From: Bacillota bacterium
GTDB taxonomy: Bacteria > Bacillota > Clostridia > Christensenellales > SZUA-584
DNA: 64,000 nucleotides
Direction: 5' to 3'
Assembly (NCBI GenBank): GCA_023397655.1
Contig: JAEWTW010000057.1
Coordinates: forward strand, 179,856-243,855
Shown: in pieces, positions 7,112 to 14,355 of the stretch
How the letters are laid out: every line of letters starts with the position of its first letter
How positions within the stretch are numbered: the first letter of the stretch is position 1
The notes under the pieces: model-generated
The model's input: only the letters and a program-made list of their open reading frames with translations
Told to the model about the DNA's origin: nothing
Databases searched by the model: none
Position numbers and translations under genes: made by a program

Positions 7112-8041
7112 ATGATTGTTATTGGCCAAACATATGAATCAGAAAAGGATAACCACTATCCTTCAATATTCGATTTGATAGATAAGCCGATAGACAGAAA
7201 ATACAGTGTTCTTTTATATATGAGGAAAAGCAAAATCATTGAAGCTTCCCCTGAGATTATTTGGGATATTATTAATCCTGAAATGAAGATACCTGACAAT
7301 TTTCTGATGTCAGATGGGAAATATGAGTGGAGATCAGATGTTATTTACTATTTGGATAAGTACGATTTATCTTTACCGAACGAGTTTGTTGAATATGCCT
7401 TGAACAAATTGAAGGAGAAAGAGCCTCCGATAATAATAGGGCAAACACGTGAAATTTACAAAGACGACGGATATCCATCGATCCGAGATTTAATAAATCA
7501 ACCTGTTGCAGAAAAGAAGCAAATTCTAGATTACATGAAGCGATGCGAGATTGAGGCAGTGGCTCCCGGTGCTCCTCGTGATATTATCAATCCTGAAAAC
7601 AGGATACCATGGCTTTATACAATGTCTGACGACAAATATGGTTGGAGTTCCGAATTGATCTACTATGTCGAGAAGTATGATATGGCACTGCCGCATGACT
7701 TTGTTCAGCATGTTCTGGAGAAGTTGCGTGAAAAGAGGAAAAAGAGAATCGTAATAGGCCGAACCCGAGAGGTTTACAGGAACGATCAATATCCATCCAT
7801 TAGAACATTGATAAATAAACCCTTCGAGGAGAAAAGAAGAGTTCTGGAGCATCTGAGACGAGGGAAGGTTATAGCCAACGCCGCCGCGACAGTTCGTGAT
7901 GTGCTGAACCCTGATATACGGCTCAACCTATTCATAATGTCAAATGGAAAATATGAATGGCGTTCGGATGTTATCCATTACGTTGATAAGTATGATATGG
8001 AGTTACCTGTTGAGTTTATACAGTATGCATTAAACTCATGA
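7112..8041 (+). CDS. Protein of three tandem 106-residue repeats, unknown function
   Basis: A protein of 309 residues consisting almost wholly of three copies of one domain: residues 2-106, 107-212 and 213-309. Each repeat begins with a (I/V)IG(Q/R)T signature and continues through YPSI, LI(N/D)xP, a basic helix, (I/V)(I/L)NP, MSxxKYxW, S(D/E)(L/V)I(Y/H)Y, KYD, LPxxF. There is no signal peptide. ATG 7112 follows AGAAGGG. The copies differ by roughly half their residues, so the triplication is old. The gene is AT-rich and 18 bp after the preceding small gene. Tandem copies of a small soluble domain next to an SMI1/KNR4 protein recall polyimmunity proteins, but this is inference; the domain is not one I can name. 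Confidence 0.75.
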   Translation: MIVIGQTYESEKDNHYPSIFDLIDKPIDRKYSVLLYMRKSKIIEASPEIIWDIINPEMKIPDNFLMSDGKYEWRSDVIYYLDKYDLSLPNEFVEYALNKLKEKEPPIIIGQTREIYKDDGYPSIRDLINQPVAEKKQILDYMKRCEIEAVAPGAPRDIINPENRIPWLYTMSDDKYGWSSELIYYVEKYDMALPHDFVQHVLEKLREKRKKRIVIGRTREVYRNDQYPSIRTLINKPFEEKRRVLEHLRRGKVIANAAATVRDVLNPDIRLNLFIMSNGKYEWRSDVIHYVDKYDMELPVEFIQYALNS

Positions 8042-8064
8042 GTTTTTCACTTCCCACTCCTGCC

Positions 8065-8093
8065 TTGCCCAAAAGGCAAATATCGTTTATAAT
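8065..8093 (+). promoter_or_regulatory. Promoter of the dehydratase/activase operon
   Basis: TTGCCC (8065-8070), 17 bases, TATAAT (8088-8093). The -35 forms half of a small dyad, TTGCC-CAAAA-GGCAA. Confidence 0.65.
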
Positions 8094-8140
8094 ACTACCT
8101 ATATTGCATCATACATATTTTATAAATGGACAGGGTTAAC

Positions 8141-9061
8141 ATGAAAATCGGAATACCGAAGGCCTTTTTTTATTTCCGCTATGGCGCGATGTGGGAGAGC
8201 TTCTTCGACGCGCTGGGCGTGGAGACCATCGTCAGCCCGGACACCAACCGGGAGATCGTGGAGCGCGGTTCCAACCTTGCTGTGGACGAGTCCTGCCTGT
8301 CCAGCAAGATATACCTTGGGCATGTGGCGTGGTTGATGGACAAGTGCGACATGGTTTTAGTGCCGCGTATCGGACAGCAGGGGAGGGCAGGCACGATGTG
8401 TACGCGCTTCTACGCCGTGTACGACCTGATCAGGAACACCTTCCGCGACACCGACCTCAAGCTGCTGCACTATAACATTGACACCAAAGACAAACAGCTC
8501 GAGCCGCTCGTATTCGTAAAGCTGGGGCGCGCGCTGGGAAAGAACCGGGCGCACAGCCTGTACGCCTACTGGACAGCCAAGCAGTCCGAGCGGGCCGGGC
8601 AGATGATCGCGATGAACGAGCAGGAGCGTCTGCTGAACTTGGGCGGCATCAAGGTGCTCGTCGTTGCCCACCCGTACAACATCTACGACAAATACATAGG
8701 CCAACCGGTGCTGTCTGCGCTGAAAGCGATGGACGCGGTGCCTGTTTTGGGCTGCGCCGCGGATCCTAAAAAGGCGGCGGCTGCGTCTTACAAGCTGAGC
8801 GAAACGATGCCCTGGGTGACCAGCCGCGAGCTTGTGGGCGCCATTGCGATGTGGCGGGAGCGTATCGATGGCATCATCATCTTAAGCACGTTTCCGTGCG
8901 GGCCGGATTCCATGGTCAATGAGATTGTGATACGCCGCGTAAAGGACAAGCCGATACTCAACCTGATCCTCGACGGTCAGGAGGGTACCGCAGGCCTCGA
9001 AACGCGGCTGGAGAGCTTTATCGACATCATCAGATACAAGAGGGACGAAAGCGTTGGATAA
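8141..9061 (+). CDS. Acyl-CoA dehydratase activase-related protein (DUF2229 family)
   Basis: A protein of 306 residues from ATG 8141 (MKIGIPKAFFYFRYG); an ATG 15 bases upstream is in frame, but AGGG is better placed for 8141. The start MKIGIPKAF, the Cys-containing VDESCLSSKIYLGH and LVPRIGQQGRAGTMCTRF match DUF2229. This domain is often the third module of very large proteins that join two ASKHA ATPase domains to a 2-hydroxyglutaryl-CoA dehydratase-like domain; here the modules are separate genes. It likely carries an iron-sulfur cluster. It is the first gene of a three-gene operon and overlaps the next by 8 bases. The reaction and substrate are unknown. Confidence 0.8.
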   Translation: MKIGIPKAFFYFRYGAMWESFFDALGVETIVSPDTNREIVERGSNLAVDESCLSSKIYLGHVAWLMDKCDMVLVPRIGQQGRAGTMCTRFYAVYDLIRNTFRDTDLKLLHYNIDTKDKQLEPLVFVKLGRALGKNRAHSLYAYWTAKQSERAGQMIAMNEQERLLNLGGIKVLVVAHPYNIYDKYIGQPVLSALKAMDAVPVLGCAADPKKAAAASYKLSETMPWVTSRELVGAIAMWRERIDGIIILSTFPCGPDSMVNEIVIRRVKDKPILNLILDGQEGTAGLETRLESFIDIIRYKRDESVG

Positions 9062-10118
9062 CACGAGAGTTACGTTTCCGCATCTGGGCAGCTACTGCGT
9101 GCCCATCGAGCTGTTGTTCACTCAAGGACTGGGGGTGGACTATGTCACGCCGCCGCCCATCACCAACCATACGCTGGAGATCGGCAGCCGCTACAGCCCG
9201 GACTTCGTCTGTTCGCCGTTCAAGTACAACCTCGGCAACTATCTCGAGGCCATCGAGGCGGGCGCAAACACGCTGGCGCAGATAGGCGGCGCTTGCCGTC
9301 TGGGATATTACGGAGAGCTGCATGAGCAGATACTGCGCGATATGGGGTTTAAGGGGCGCTTTGTGAACATGGCCAAGGCGCGGTTCGACCGGCCGACCTC
9401 GTTTTACAATCAGCTCAAGGCCATCAACGAAAACCTGCCCATCGCCCGCGTCGCCAAGTTCCTGCCTGTGGTGCTGGGGATGGTGGAGTGCATCGACGAA
9501 GCGGAAGACTATGTGCGCCAGAACGTCGGCTTTGAGACGAAGTCCGGCACGTTCGAGAAGACGCATGCCGAGTATCTCGAAGCGCTGCGCGGCGTCAGGA
9601 GCATGAAACAGCTGCGCGGGCTGCAGCAGGACGCCATGAAACAGTTCAAGGCCATCAGCACCAGCAAGCCGGACAAGCCGCTGCGCGTGGGCATCATCGG
9701 CGAATACTACACCATCATGCTGCCGTTCAGCAACCACTTCATCGAGAAGGAGCTGGCGAAGAAGGGCATGGTGGTGGACCGCTGGATGAACCTGACCAAC
9801 TCGCTGCTGCACAGCGGCAACAAGGAAGCCAAGCCCAAAATACGCGGCTATGCGGAACACGACATGGGCGCGACGTGCATGATGACCATTGATCGCGCGC
9901 TGTATTACGCGAAACGGGGCTACGATGGCATCATACACCTGAAGAGCTTCGGCTGCACGCCGGAGATCGACGTGATCCCCGTGCTGCAGAACATCAGCGT
10001 GGACTATAAGATACCCATCATCTACTTCAGCTACGACTCGCAGACCAGCGACGCGGGCATCCACACGCGGCTGGAGGCGTTTCACGACATGATCATGATG
10101 AGGAAGGAAGCAAAATGA
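9054..10118 (+). CDS. 2-hydroxyacyl-CoA dehydratase family protein
   Basis: A protein of 354 residues. The start is TTG 9054, 8 bases inside the upstream gene, with GAGGG before it; no better start exists before the conserved region. The motifs VTFPHLGSYCVPIE, CSPFKYN, GACRLGYYGELH and LKSFGCTPEIDV contain Cys residues fit for a [4Fe-4S] cluster. It matches the dehydratase-like module of the HgdB/BcrAD-related family, whose members use an ATP-driven low-potential electron from an activase for difficult reductions or dehydrations. It overlaps the activase gene by 4 bases. The substrate is not known. Confidence 0.85.
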   Translation: MDNTRVTFPHLGSYCVPIELLFTQGLGVDYVTPPPITNHTLEIGSRYSPDFVCSPFKYNLGNYLEAIEAGANTLAQIGGACRLGYYGELHEQILRDMGFKGRFVNMAKARFDRPTSFYNQLKAINENLPIARVAKFLPVVLGMVECIDEAEDYVRQNVGFETKSGTFEKTHAEYLEALRGVRSMKQLRGLQQDAMKQFKAISTSKPDKPLRVGIIGEYYTIMLPFSNHFIEKELAKKGMVVDRWMNLTNSLLHSGNKEAKPKIRGYAEHDMGATCMMTIDRALYYAKRGYDGIIHLKSFGCTPEIDVIPVLQNISVDYKIPIIYFSYDSQTSDAGIHTRLEAFHDMIMMRKEAK

Positions 10119-11068
10119 CGACGAAAGCATATCTCGGGCTGGACATCGGCTCGATATCCACCAAGGGCGTGGTGATAGATGACAGCAACAACATACTCGC
10201 GAGCGAATACCTGTGGACGCAGGCCGATCCGATCGGGGCAGTCAAGCGGCTGCTGCATGTGCTGAAAACTCAGCTGGGTGGGCAGGATGTGCGCGTCGCT
10301 GCGGTGGGTACAACGGGCAGCGCGCGAAGGCTCATCGGCTCCATGACGGGGGCGGCGGTGGTGAAGAACGAGATCACGGCGCACGCCATCGGCACGCTGT
10401 CCCAGTATCCCAATGTACGCACCATATTCGAGATCGGAGGACAGGACTCCAAGATCATACTGATCGAGAACGGCTTCGTGGTGGACTACGCGATGAACAC
10501 GCTGTGCGCCGCGGGCACGGGCGCGTTTCTCTCCAGCCAGGCACAGCGCCTCGGCGTGGCGGTGGAGCAGTTCGGCGAGATTGCGCTCACATCCAAAAAA
10601 CCGACGTCGATAGCGGCCCGCTGTACCGTTTTCGCAGAAAGCGATCTCGTTCATAAGGCGCAAATCGGACACAGGAAGGAAGACATCATCGCTGGGCTGT
10701 GCCGCGCCGTGGTGTCCAACTACCTCAACAACGTGGGCAAGGGCAAGAAAATTGTCGCGCCCATCGTGTTTCAGGGCGGTGTCAGCAAGAACGTAGGCGT
10801 CAAGAAGGCGTTCGAGGACGCGACAGGCCACGAGGTGACGGTGGACCAAAACGGCCATCTCACCGGCGCGCTGGGCTCCGCGATACTCGCGAAGAAGTCG
10901 GGCGCGGACGGCAGCTTCGACTTCGATATCGCCGACATCGAATTCGTCACCCGTGGCGTGGAATGCGGCCGCTGTGCCAACCACTGCGAGATCATCTGTA
11001 TCTATCAGGACAAGACGCTGCTGGACGCATGGGGCAACAAGTGCGAGCGCGGCGCGGTGATGAGGTAA
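10115..11068 (+). CDS. Acyl-CoA dehydratase activase (ASKHA ATPase)
   Basis: A protein of 317 residues starting at the ATG that overlaps the upstream stop. It has the ASKHA fold with LGLDIGSISTKGVVID (phosphate loop), FEIGGQDSK, CAAGTGAF and ARCTVFAESD. The two Cys of the last pair are the ligands that bridge one [4Fe-4S] cluster between the subunits of an HgdC-like dimer. The C-terminus adds an ECGRCANHCE motif (CxxCxxxC), probably a second cluster. The protein should inject an electron into the partner dehydratase-like proteins at the cost of ATP. A terminator follows at 11104. Confidence 0.9.
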   Translation: MTTKAYLGLDIGSISTKGVVIDDSNNILASEYLWTQADPIGAVKRLLHVLKTQLGGQDVRVAAVGTTGSARRLIGSMTGAAVVKNEITAHAIGTLSQYPNVRTIFEIGGQDSKIILIENGFVVDYAMNTLCAAGTGAFLSSQAQRLGVAVEQFGEIALTSKKPTSIAARCTVFAESDLVHKAQIGHRKEDIIAGLCRAVVSNYLNNVGKGKKIVAPIVFQGGVSKNVGVKKAFEDATGHEVTVDQNGHLTGALGSAILAKKSGADGSFDFDIADIEFVTRGVECGRCANHCEIICIYQDKTLLDAWGNKCERGAVMR

Positions 11069-11103
11069 TCACGGTTGACAACATAATGTGAATTTGATAT
11101 CCA

Positions 11104-11130
11104 TACGCCCGTGAATTTCGGGTGTTTTTT
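11104..11130 (+). terminator. Terminator of the dehydratase/activase operon
   Basis: ACGCCCG and CGGGTGT pair (one G-U) around TGAATTT and run into TTTTTT. Confidence 0.7.
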
Positions 11131-11133
11131 ATA

Positions 11134-11162
11134 TTGACATTTATTGAGCTAGTGGATACTAT
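11134..11162 (+). promoter_or_regulatory. Promoter of lipoprotein gene 11240
   Basis: TTGACA (11134-11139), 17 bases, TACTAT (11157-11162), placed directly after the preceding terminator. Confidence 0.65.
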
Positions 11163-11239
11163 TTAAGGATAAAATGAAAAATGTGGATATTTCATGACCT
11201 TCATTTACGATTCGTTCAGTCATATAAATAAAGGAGATT

Positions 11240-11890
11240 ATGATGTCCGGCAGAAAAATACTTGCAGTTATATTTCTGGTATACATATTCGCTTCCTTTG
11301 GTATAGCTGGATGTAGTACCATTTATAGTCCTATAGAAGAAAACGAAATTTCACCACAAAAGGAAGATATAGAACCAATTCCATCCGGGTCGGTTATGCC
11401 AATGTATTTTGAGAGTGAAAACGAATTAAAAGATTTTGTCACGGGGAAAACAACATTACAAGAAGGACCGTGGAACCCGGAGTACGCAAAAAGCCTTGAG
11501 TATTATTTTATACCTGAATACATTCCAAAGGAAAGCAACCTGTCCTATATTAGTGTGCATGATGTTAATGTCGTATTCTGTTATGAATTTGACCAATCAC
11601 CGGATGAGTGGTTATCAAATGTGTTTTTGCTTGAATGGTTTAGATCGCTAAACCCTGGAGATATGGAGAAAAATGTAACAAGAATGTTTTCTGATAGCGA
11701 AATTGAACAATACAAGGGATATGTTATTTACGTCTACAATGTAATGGATGAGCTTGAGAAAAAAGAGTATTCAAGGCAGGATATTTTTTGGGAGCAGGAC
11801 GGATATGCTTTCCACGCGGTTGTGCCAATCTGGTTTACAAAAGAAGATATCGAAAAGTATTGTGTAGCGAAAATGATAAACATTGAATAG
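11240..11890 (+). CDS. Hypothetical lipoprotein A
   Basis: A protein of 216 residues from ATG 11240, behind AAAGGAG. The signal peptide ends in a GIAGC lipobox (Cys about 25), so it is a predicted surface lipoprotein. The mature part begins with an acidic linker, then SVMPMYFESENELKDFV and a domain ending in VVPIWFTKEDIEKYC. The same two landmarks, MPxYFxSExxL and VxPxxxTxxxxxxxC, occur in the lipoprotein at 12128, so the two are distant paralogs. The function is unknown. The gene is AT-rich and ends in a terminator that is part of a duplicated block. Confidence 0.7.
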   Translation: MMSGRKILAVIFLVYIFASFGIAGCSTIYSPIEENEISPQKEDIEPIPSGSVMPMYFESENELKDFVTGKTTLQEGPWNPEYAKSLEYYFIPEYIPKESNLSYISVHDVNVVFCYEFDQSPDEWLSNVFLLEWFRSLNPGDMEKNVTRMFSDSEIEQYKGYVIYVYNVMDELEKKEYSRQDIFWEQDGYAFHAVVPIWFTKEDIEKYCVAKMINIE

Positions 11891-11903
11891 AGCATACTCC
11901 TAG

Positions 11904-12000
11904 ATACAGCAAAACCGGCCTGCCGCTGACGGTAAGCCGGTTTTTTTGCGTCATCCTATGTTTTTATGCGTCAATCGAAGTCGTCGTCGATGGACCACGC
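11904..12000 (+). repeat. Duplicated terminator block, copy 1
   Basis: It begins with a strong terminator (AACCGGC ... GCCGGTT, then T7) and ends with sequence corresponding to the 3' end of the gene at 12932. It is nearly identical over about 95 bases to 12866-12969, with one substitution, one T-run difference, a 3-base deletion and a changed tail. Here the gene end is an orphan fragment. The terminator serves lipoprotein A. Confidence 0.8.
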
Positions 12001-12127
12001 TAATGTTGAGTGCATGAAATAGTGGTGACATATAGGTAAATATTAAAAATAACAATATTGGAAGGAAATATTATATTAACGAAGAATATGAAAGTGTTGG
12101 GCTACCACCAAAACTTATGGAGGTATT

Positions 12128-12832
12128 ATGAAGAAAACTGCTTCGTTCTTGTTTTTCATCCTTGCGCTGTCTTTATCAGCAGCATGTTCGCCGCAGTATT
12201 CTGACGAGATTACACCCTCAGATACTAACGTGGGCACTTCGGTTTCAGATGAATCTTCATCAGCAATAGAATGTTCAATGCCCATATATTTCGACAGCGA
12301 AGAACAATTACTAAAAACGATTTATGAGGTAAAAAGTAAGACAAACGCGGATGATTCTTGTATTATTATCGAATCGATTATGGCGAGTACACAAGAACCA
12401 AGCGGCAAGCCGAATAAGGTGACGGAACAAGTTTATTACGCAAGTAGTGATGAGTTTAAACTGGCATCAATTTCAGAGTTCTGCAGACCAAAAGGAACGT
12501 TAAGAGAAATGTCATTTCTTGAGATACATGTAATGAATTATTATGTTTCCTACTGGTATGCTAACGAAGATCATAGTCAAATTGCTACGTTTACTTGGTC
12601 GAGAGGAATTTCACCAGAAGTTGCTATGAACGCGTTGAATGGCAAAGAAGTTGAGTACAATGGAATAAAATATGTAGTTGAGGAGAGGTTTGATTCGGAA
12701 ATGAACCAATCTTCTAGCTTCACAATACACTGGGTTGCGGACGGTAAGCCCTATACAGTGTTCGTTCCAACTGGCTATACAGAGGATGAAGTGCTTGAGT
12801 TTTGCGAAATTGAGGCTGTTCCCGTCAAATAG
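12128..12832 (+). CDS. Hypothetical lipoprotein B
   Basis: A protein of 234 residues; ATG 12128 follows GGAGG at 6 bases. The signal peptide MKKTASFLFFILALSLSAAC ends in a lipobox at Cys20, followed by a Ser/Thr-rich linker. The mature domain shares MPIYFDSEEQL and a C-terminal VFVPTGYTEDEVLEFC with lipoprotein A, at low overall similarity. The function is unknown; the pair look like diverged tandem copies. The DNA is AT-rich compared with the flanking operons, which fits acquired or fast-evolving surface genes. Confidence 0.7.
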   Translation: MKKTASFLFFILALSLSAACSPQYSDEITPSDTNVGTSVSDESSSAIECSMPIYFDSEEQLLKTIYEVKSKTNADDSCIIIESIMASTQEPSGKPNKVTEQVYYASSDEFKLASISEFCRPKGTLREMSFLEIHVMNYYVSYWYANEDHSQIATFTWSRGISPEVAMNALNGKEVEYNGIKYVVEERFDSEMNQSSSFTIHWVADGKPYTVFVPTGYTEDEVLEFCEIEAVPVK

Positions 12833-12865
12833 CTCCAAGTTAGATCGACTTTACCATTAACAAAT

Positions 12866-12969
12866 ATACAGCAAAACCGGCCTGCCGCTGACGGCAAGCC
12901 GGTTTTTTGCGTCATCCTATGTTTTTATGCGTCAATCGAAGTCATCGTCGTCGATGTAAGCCACCACGC
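12866..12969. repeat. Duplicated terminator block, copy 2
   Basis: This is the second copy of the block at 11904-12000. The hairpin AACCGGC/GCCGGTT has A- and T-runs on both sides and can end transcription of lipoprotein B from the left and of the minus-strand gene at 12932 from the right. Its right part is the real 3' end of that gene. Confidence 0.8.
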
Positions 12970-13348
12970 TGCCCATGTCGTCGTAGATATCGTCCATGTC
13001 CGCCATCATATCCCAGCTGCCCGGCGAGCCGTACCAGCCATCCTGTTCGGTAAGCCCGGCGTAGGGGTACGGTCCGTACGGGTATCCGCGGTAATAACAC
13101 CGCCCGAACTGGTCGCAGCACCGTCCGAAACGGTCTACATAGTAGCATCGCTGCTGCGGGAAGCCGAAAAAGAACGGGTATACGAAGGGGCCGGGGAAAC
13201 GCCTTCTGGGAAAGCGTCCGGGGAAGCCGCCGCGCCCTCTGGTTGGGAAACCGCGCCGCATTCCGCCGCCGCGGGGAAAGCCGCCGCCGCGGGGGAACCC
13301 GCGTTGTGCTGTCTGCATGCCGCGGGAAGCATCAAAATCATCCGGCAT
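12932..13348 (-). CDS. Gly/Arg/Phe-rich low-complexity protein with acidic tail
   Basis: A protein of 138 residues. ATG 13348 lies 8 bases after AGGTGG; an in-frame GTG 12 bases upstream is the alternative. Residues about 18-55 are repeats of RGFPRGGG, GGFPGRFP and similar, so strongly basic. The middle part is rich in Tyr, Cys and Pro (QRCYYVDRFGRCCDQFGRCYY), and the C-terminus is acidic (ending in IDDDDFD). There is no signal peptide. The composition resembles cohesive coat or condensate-forming proteins such as spore coat components, but there is no named domain and no spore gene nearby. The function is unknown. Confidence 0.6.
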   Translation of the reverse strand: MPDDFDASRGMQTAQRGFPRGGGFPRGGGMRRGFPTRGRGGFPGRFPRRRFPGPFVYPFFFGFPQQRCYYVDRFGRCCDQFGRCYYRGYPYGPYPYAGLTEQDGWYGSPGSWDMMADMDDIYDDMGSVVAYIDDDDFD

Positions 13349-13516
13349 AATCACTACCACCTGTATATTTAATCAGCCTGTGTACAGGGCTGTTCCCTAT
13401 ATTCTATGTGAGAGGAATGTTTATGTTCTGGGCGACACGGTCAGTACTCTATGCAGGAAGGACCCGGAAATAAGAATAGTATGCTGGTCAGAAATATAAA
13501 ATATATACGGCAGTTC

Positions 13517-13525
13517 TGCTATAAT
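13517..13525 (+). promoter_or_regulatory. Extended -10 promoter of the transglycosylase gene
   Basis: TGC-TATAAT gives an extended -10 with TATAAT at 13520-13525; no good -35 is seen. The predicted start lies about 33 bases before the gene. Confidence 0.45.
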
Positions 13526-13564
13526 GAAAGCAGGCGGCGCATTCCTTGGCCGGGGAGGCGTGTT

Positions 13565-14218
13565 ATGAAGAAGGGCTTATTCATAAGAATCATACTCTGG
13601 GCGGTACTGCTGCTGATTGCAGCCGCCATCATTTATTACAGTGCCGAGGTTGTATCGGCGCGTTCAAAGACACCTGAGTTGGTTGCGGACATATTTGCAT
13701 CCGGTAAAATAGATATGACGGCCGAGGACCTGACCGCTGAGCAGAAGGAAATACTGATTCGGGTTGAGGACCCGAACTTCTACGGTCACCACGGCGTCGA
13801 TTTTGCTACACCGGGCGCAGGCTGGACGACAATAACGCAGGGGCTTGCCAAGAAGCTGTATTTCAATGACTTTGAGCAGGGGTTGATGAAGATTAAGCAG
13901 ACGCTGTGCGCATGGCTGGCGCTGGACCCGCTCGTGGACAAGGACACACAACTCACGCTTTACATTAACCTGATGTACTTTGGCAACGACGCTTACGGCC
14001 TTTATGATGCCTCGCAATATTATTACGGCAAAGCCGTATCCGATCTCACGGAAGACGAATATATTTCGCTGATCGCCTGCCTGATCAGCCCGACGGAGCT
14101 GAACGTAAAATCTCACCCGGAGGAGAATGCGCAAAGGGTCGCGCGCATCAGGAAAGTGCTTTCGGGCAAATACACACCGCAAGGGCTATTTGACATTACA
14201 TACGAAGGCGCCGACTAA
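13565..14218 (+). CDS. Monofunctional peptidoglycan glycosyltransferase (GT51), altered active site
   Basis: A protein of 217 residues from ATG 13565, which has GGAGG 6 bases upstream. One N-terminal membrane helix (about 7-27) anchors an extracellular GT51 domain. Motif 1, EDPNFYGHHGVDF (68-80), holds the catalytic Glu68. Motif 2 reads ITQGLAKKLYF where ITQQLAKNLYL is usual. In motif 3, KIKQTLCAWLALD, Gln112 stands where I expect the second conserved Glu (KIKE in typical enzymes). YINLMYFG follows as usual. The family polymerises lipid II into glycan strands. With the second Glu replaced, activity is uncertain. The gene stands alone. Confidence 0.8.
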   Translation: MKKGLFIRIILWAVLLLIAAAIIYYSAEVVSARSKTPELVADIFASGKIDMTAEDLTAEQKEILIRVEDPNFYGHHGVDFATPGAGWTTITQGLAKKLYFNDFEQGLMKIKQTLCAWLALDPLVDKDTQLTLYINLMYFGNDAYGLYDASQYYYGKAVSDLTEDEYISLIACLISPTELNVKSHPEENAQRVARIRKVLSGKYTPQGLFDITYEGAD

Positions 14219-14355
14219 AAATACTGAAAATATTCGCACTCCTAACGATACCGTCTGGCATACCGGCGTTATTTGGGTTATGATGATACTATCACTGTTA
14301 CATTTATCCACCGATGCAATCACATCACCAATGAATGAAAGCGGAGGATTGCCGT

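Noticed and set aside
7112..8041. Triplicated sequence as a mobile or CRISPR-like repeat
   Set aside because: The repeats are 318-base coding units in one frame with diverged DNA, so they are protein domain repeats and not a DNA repeat array.
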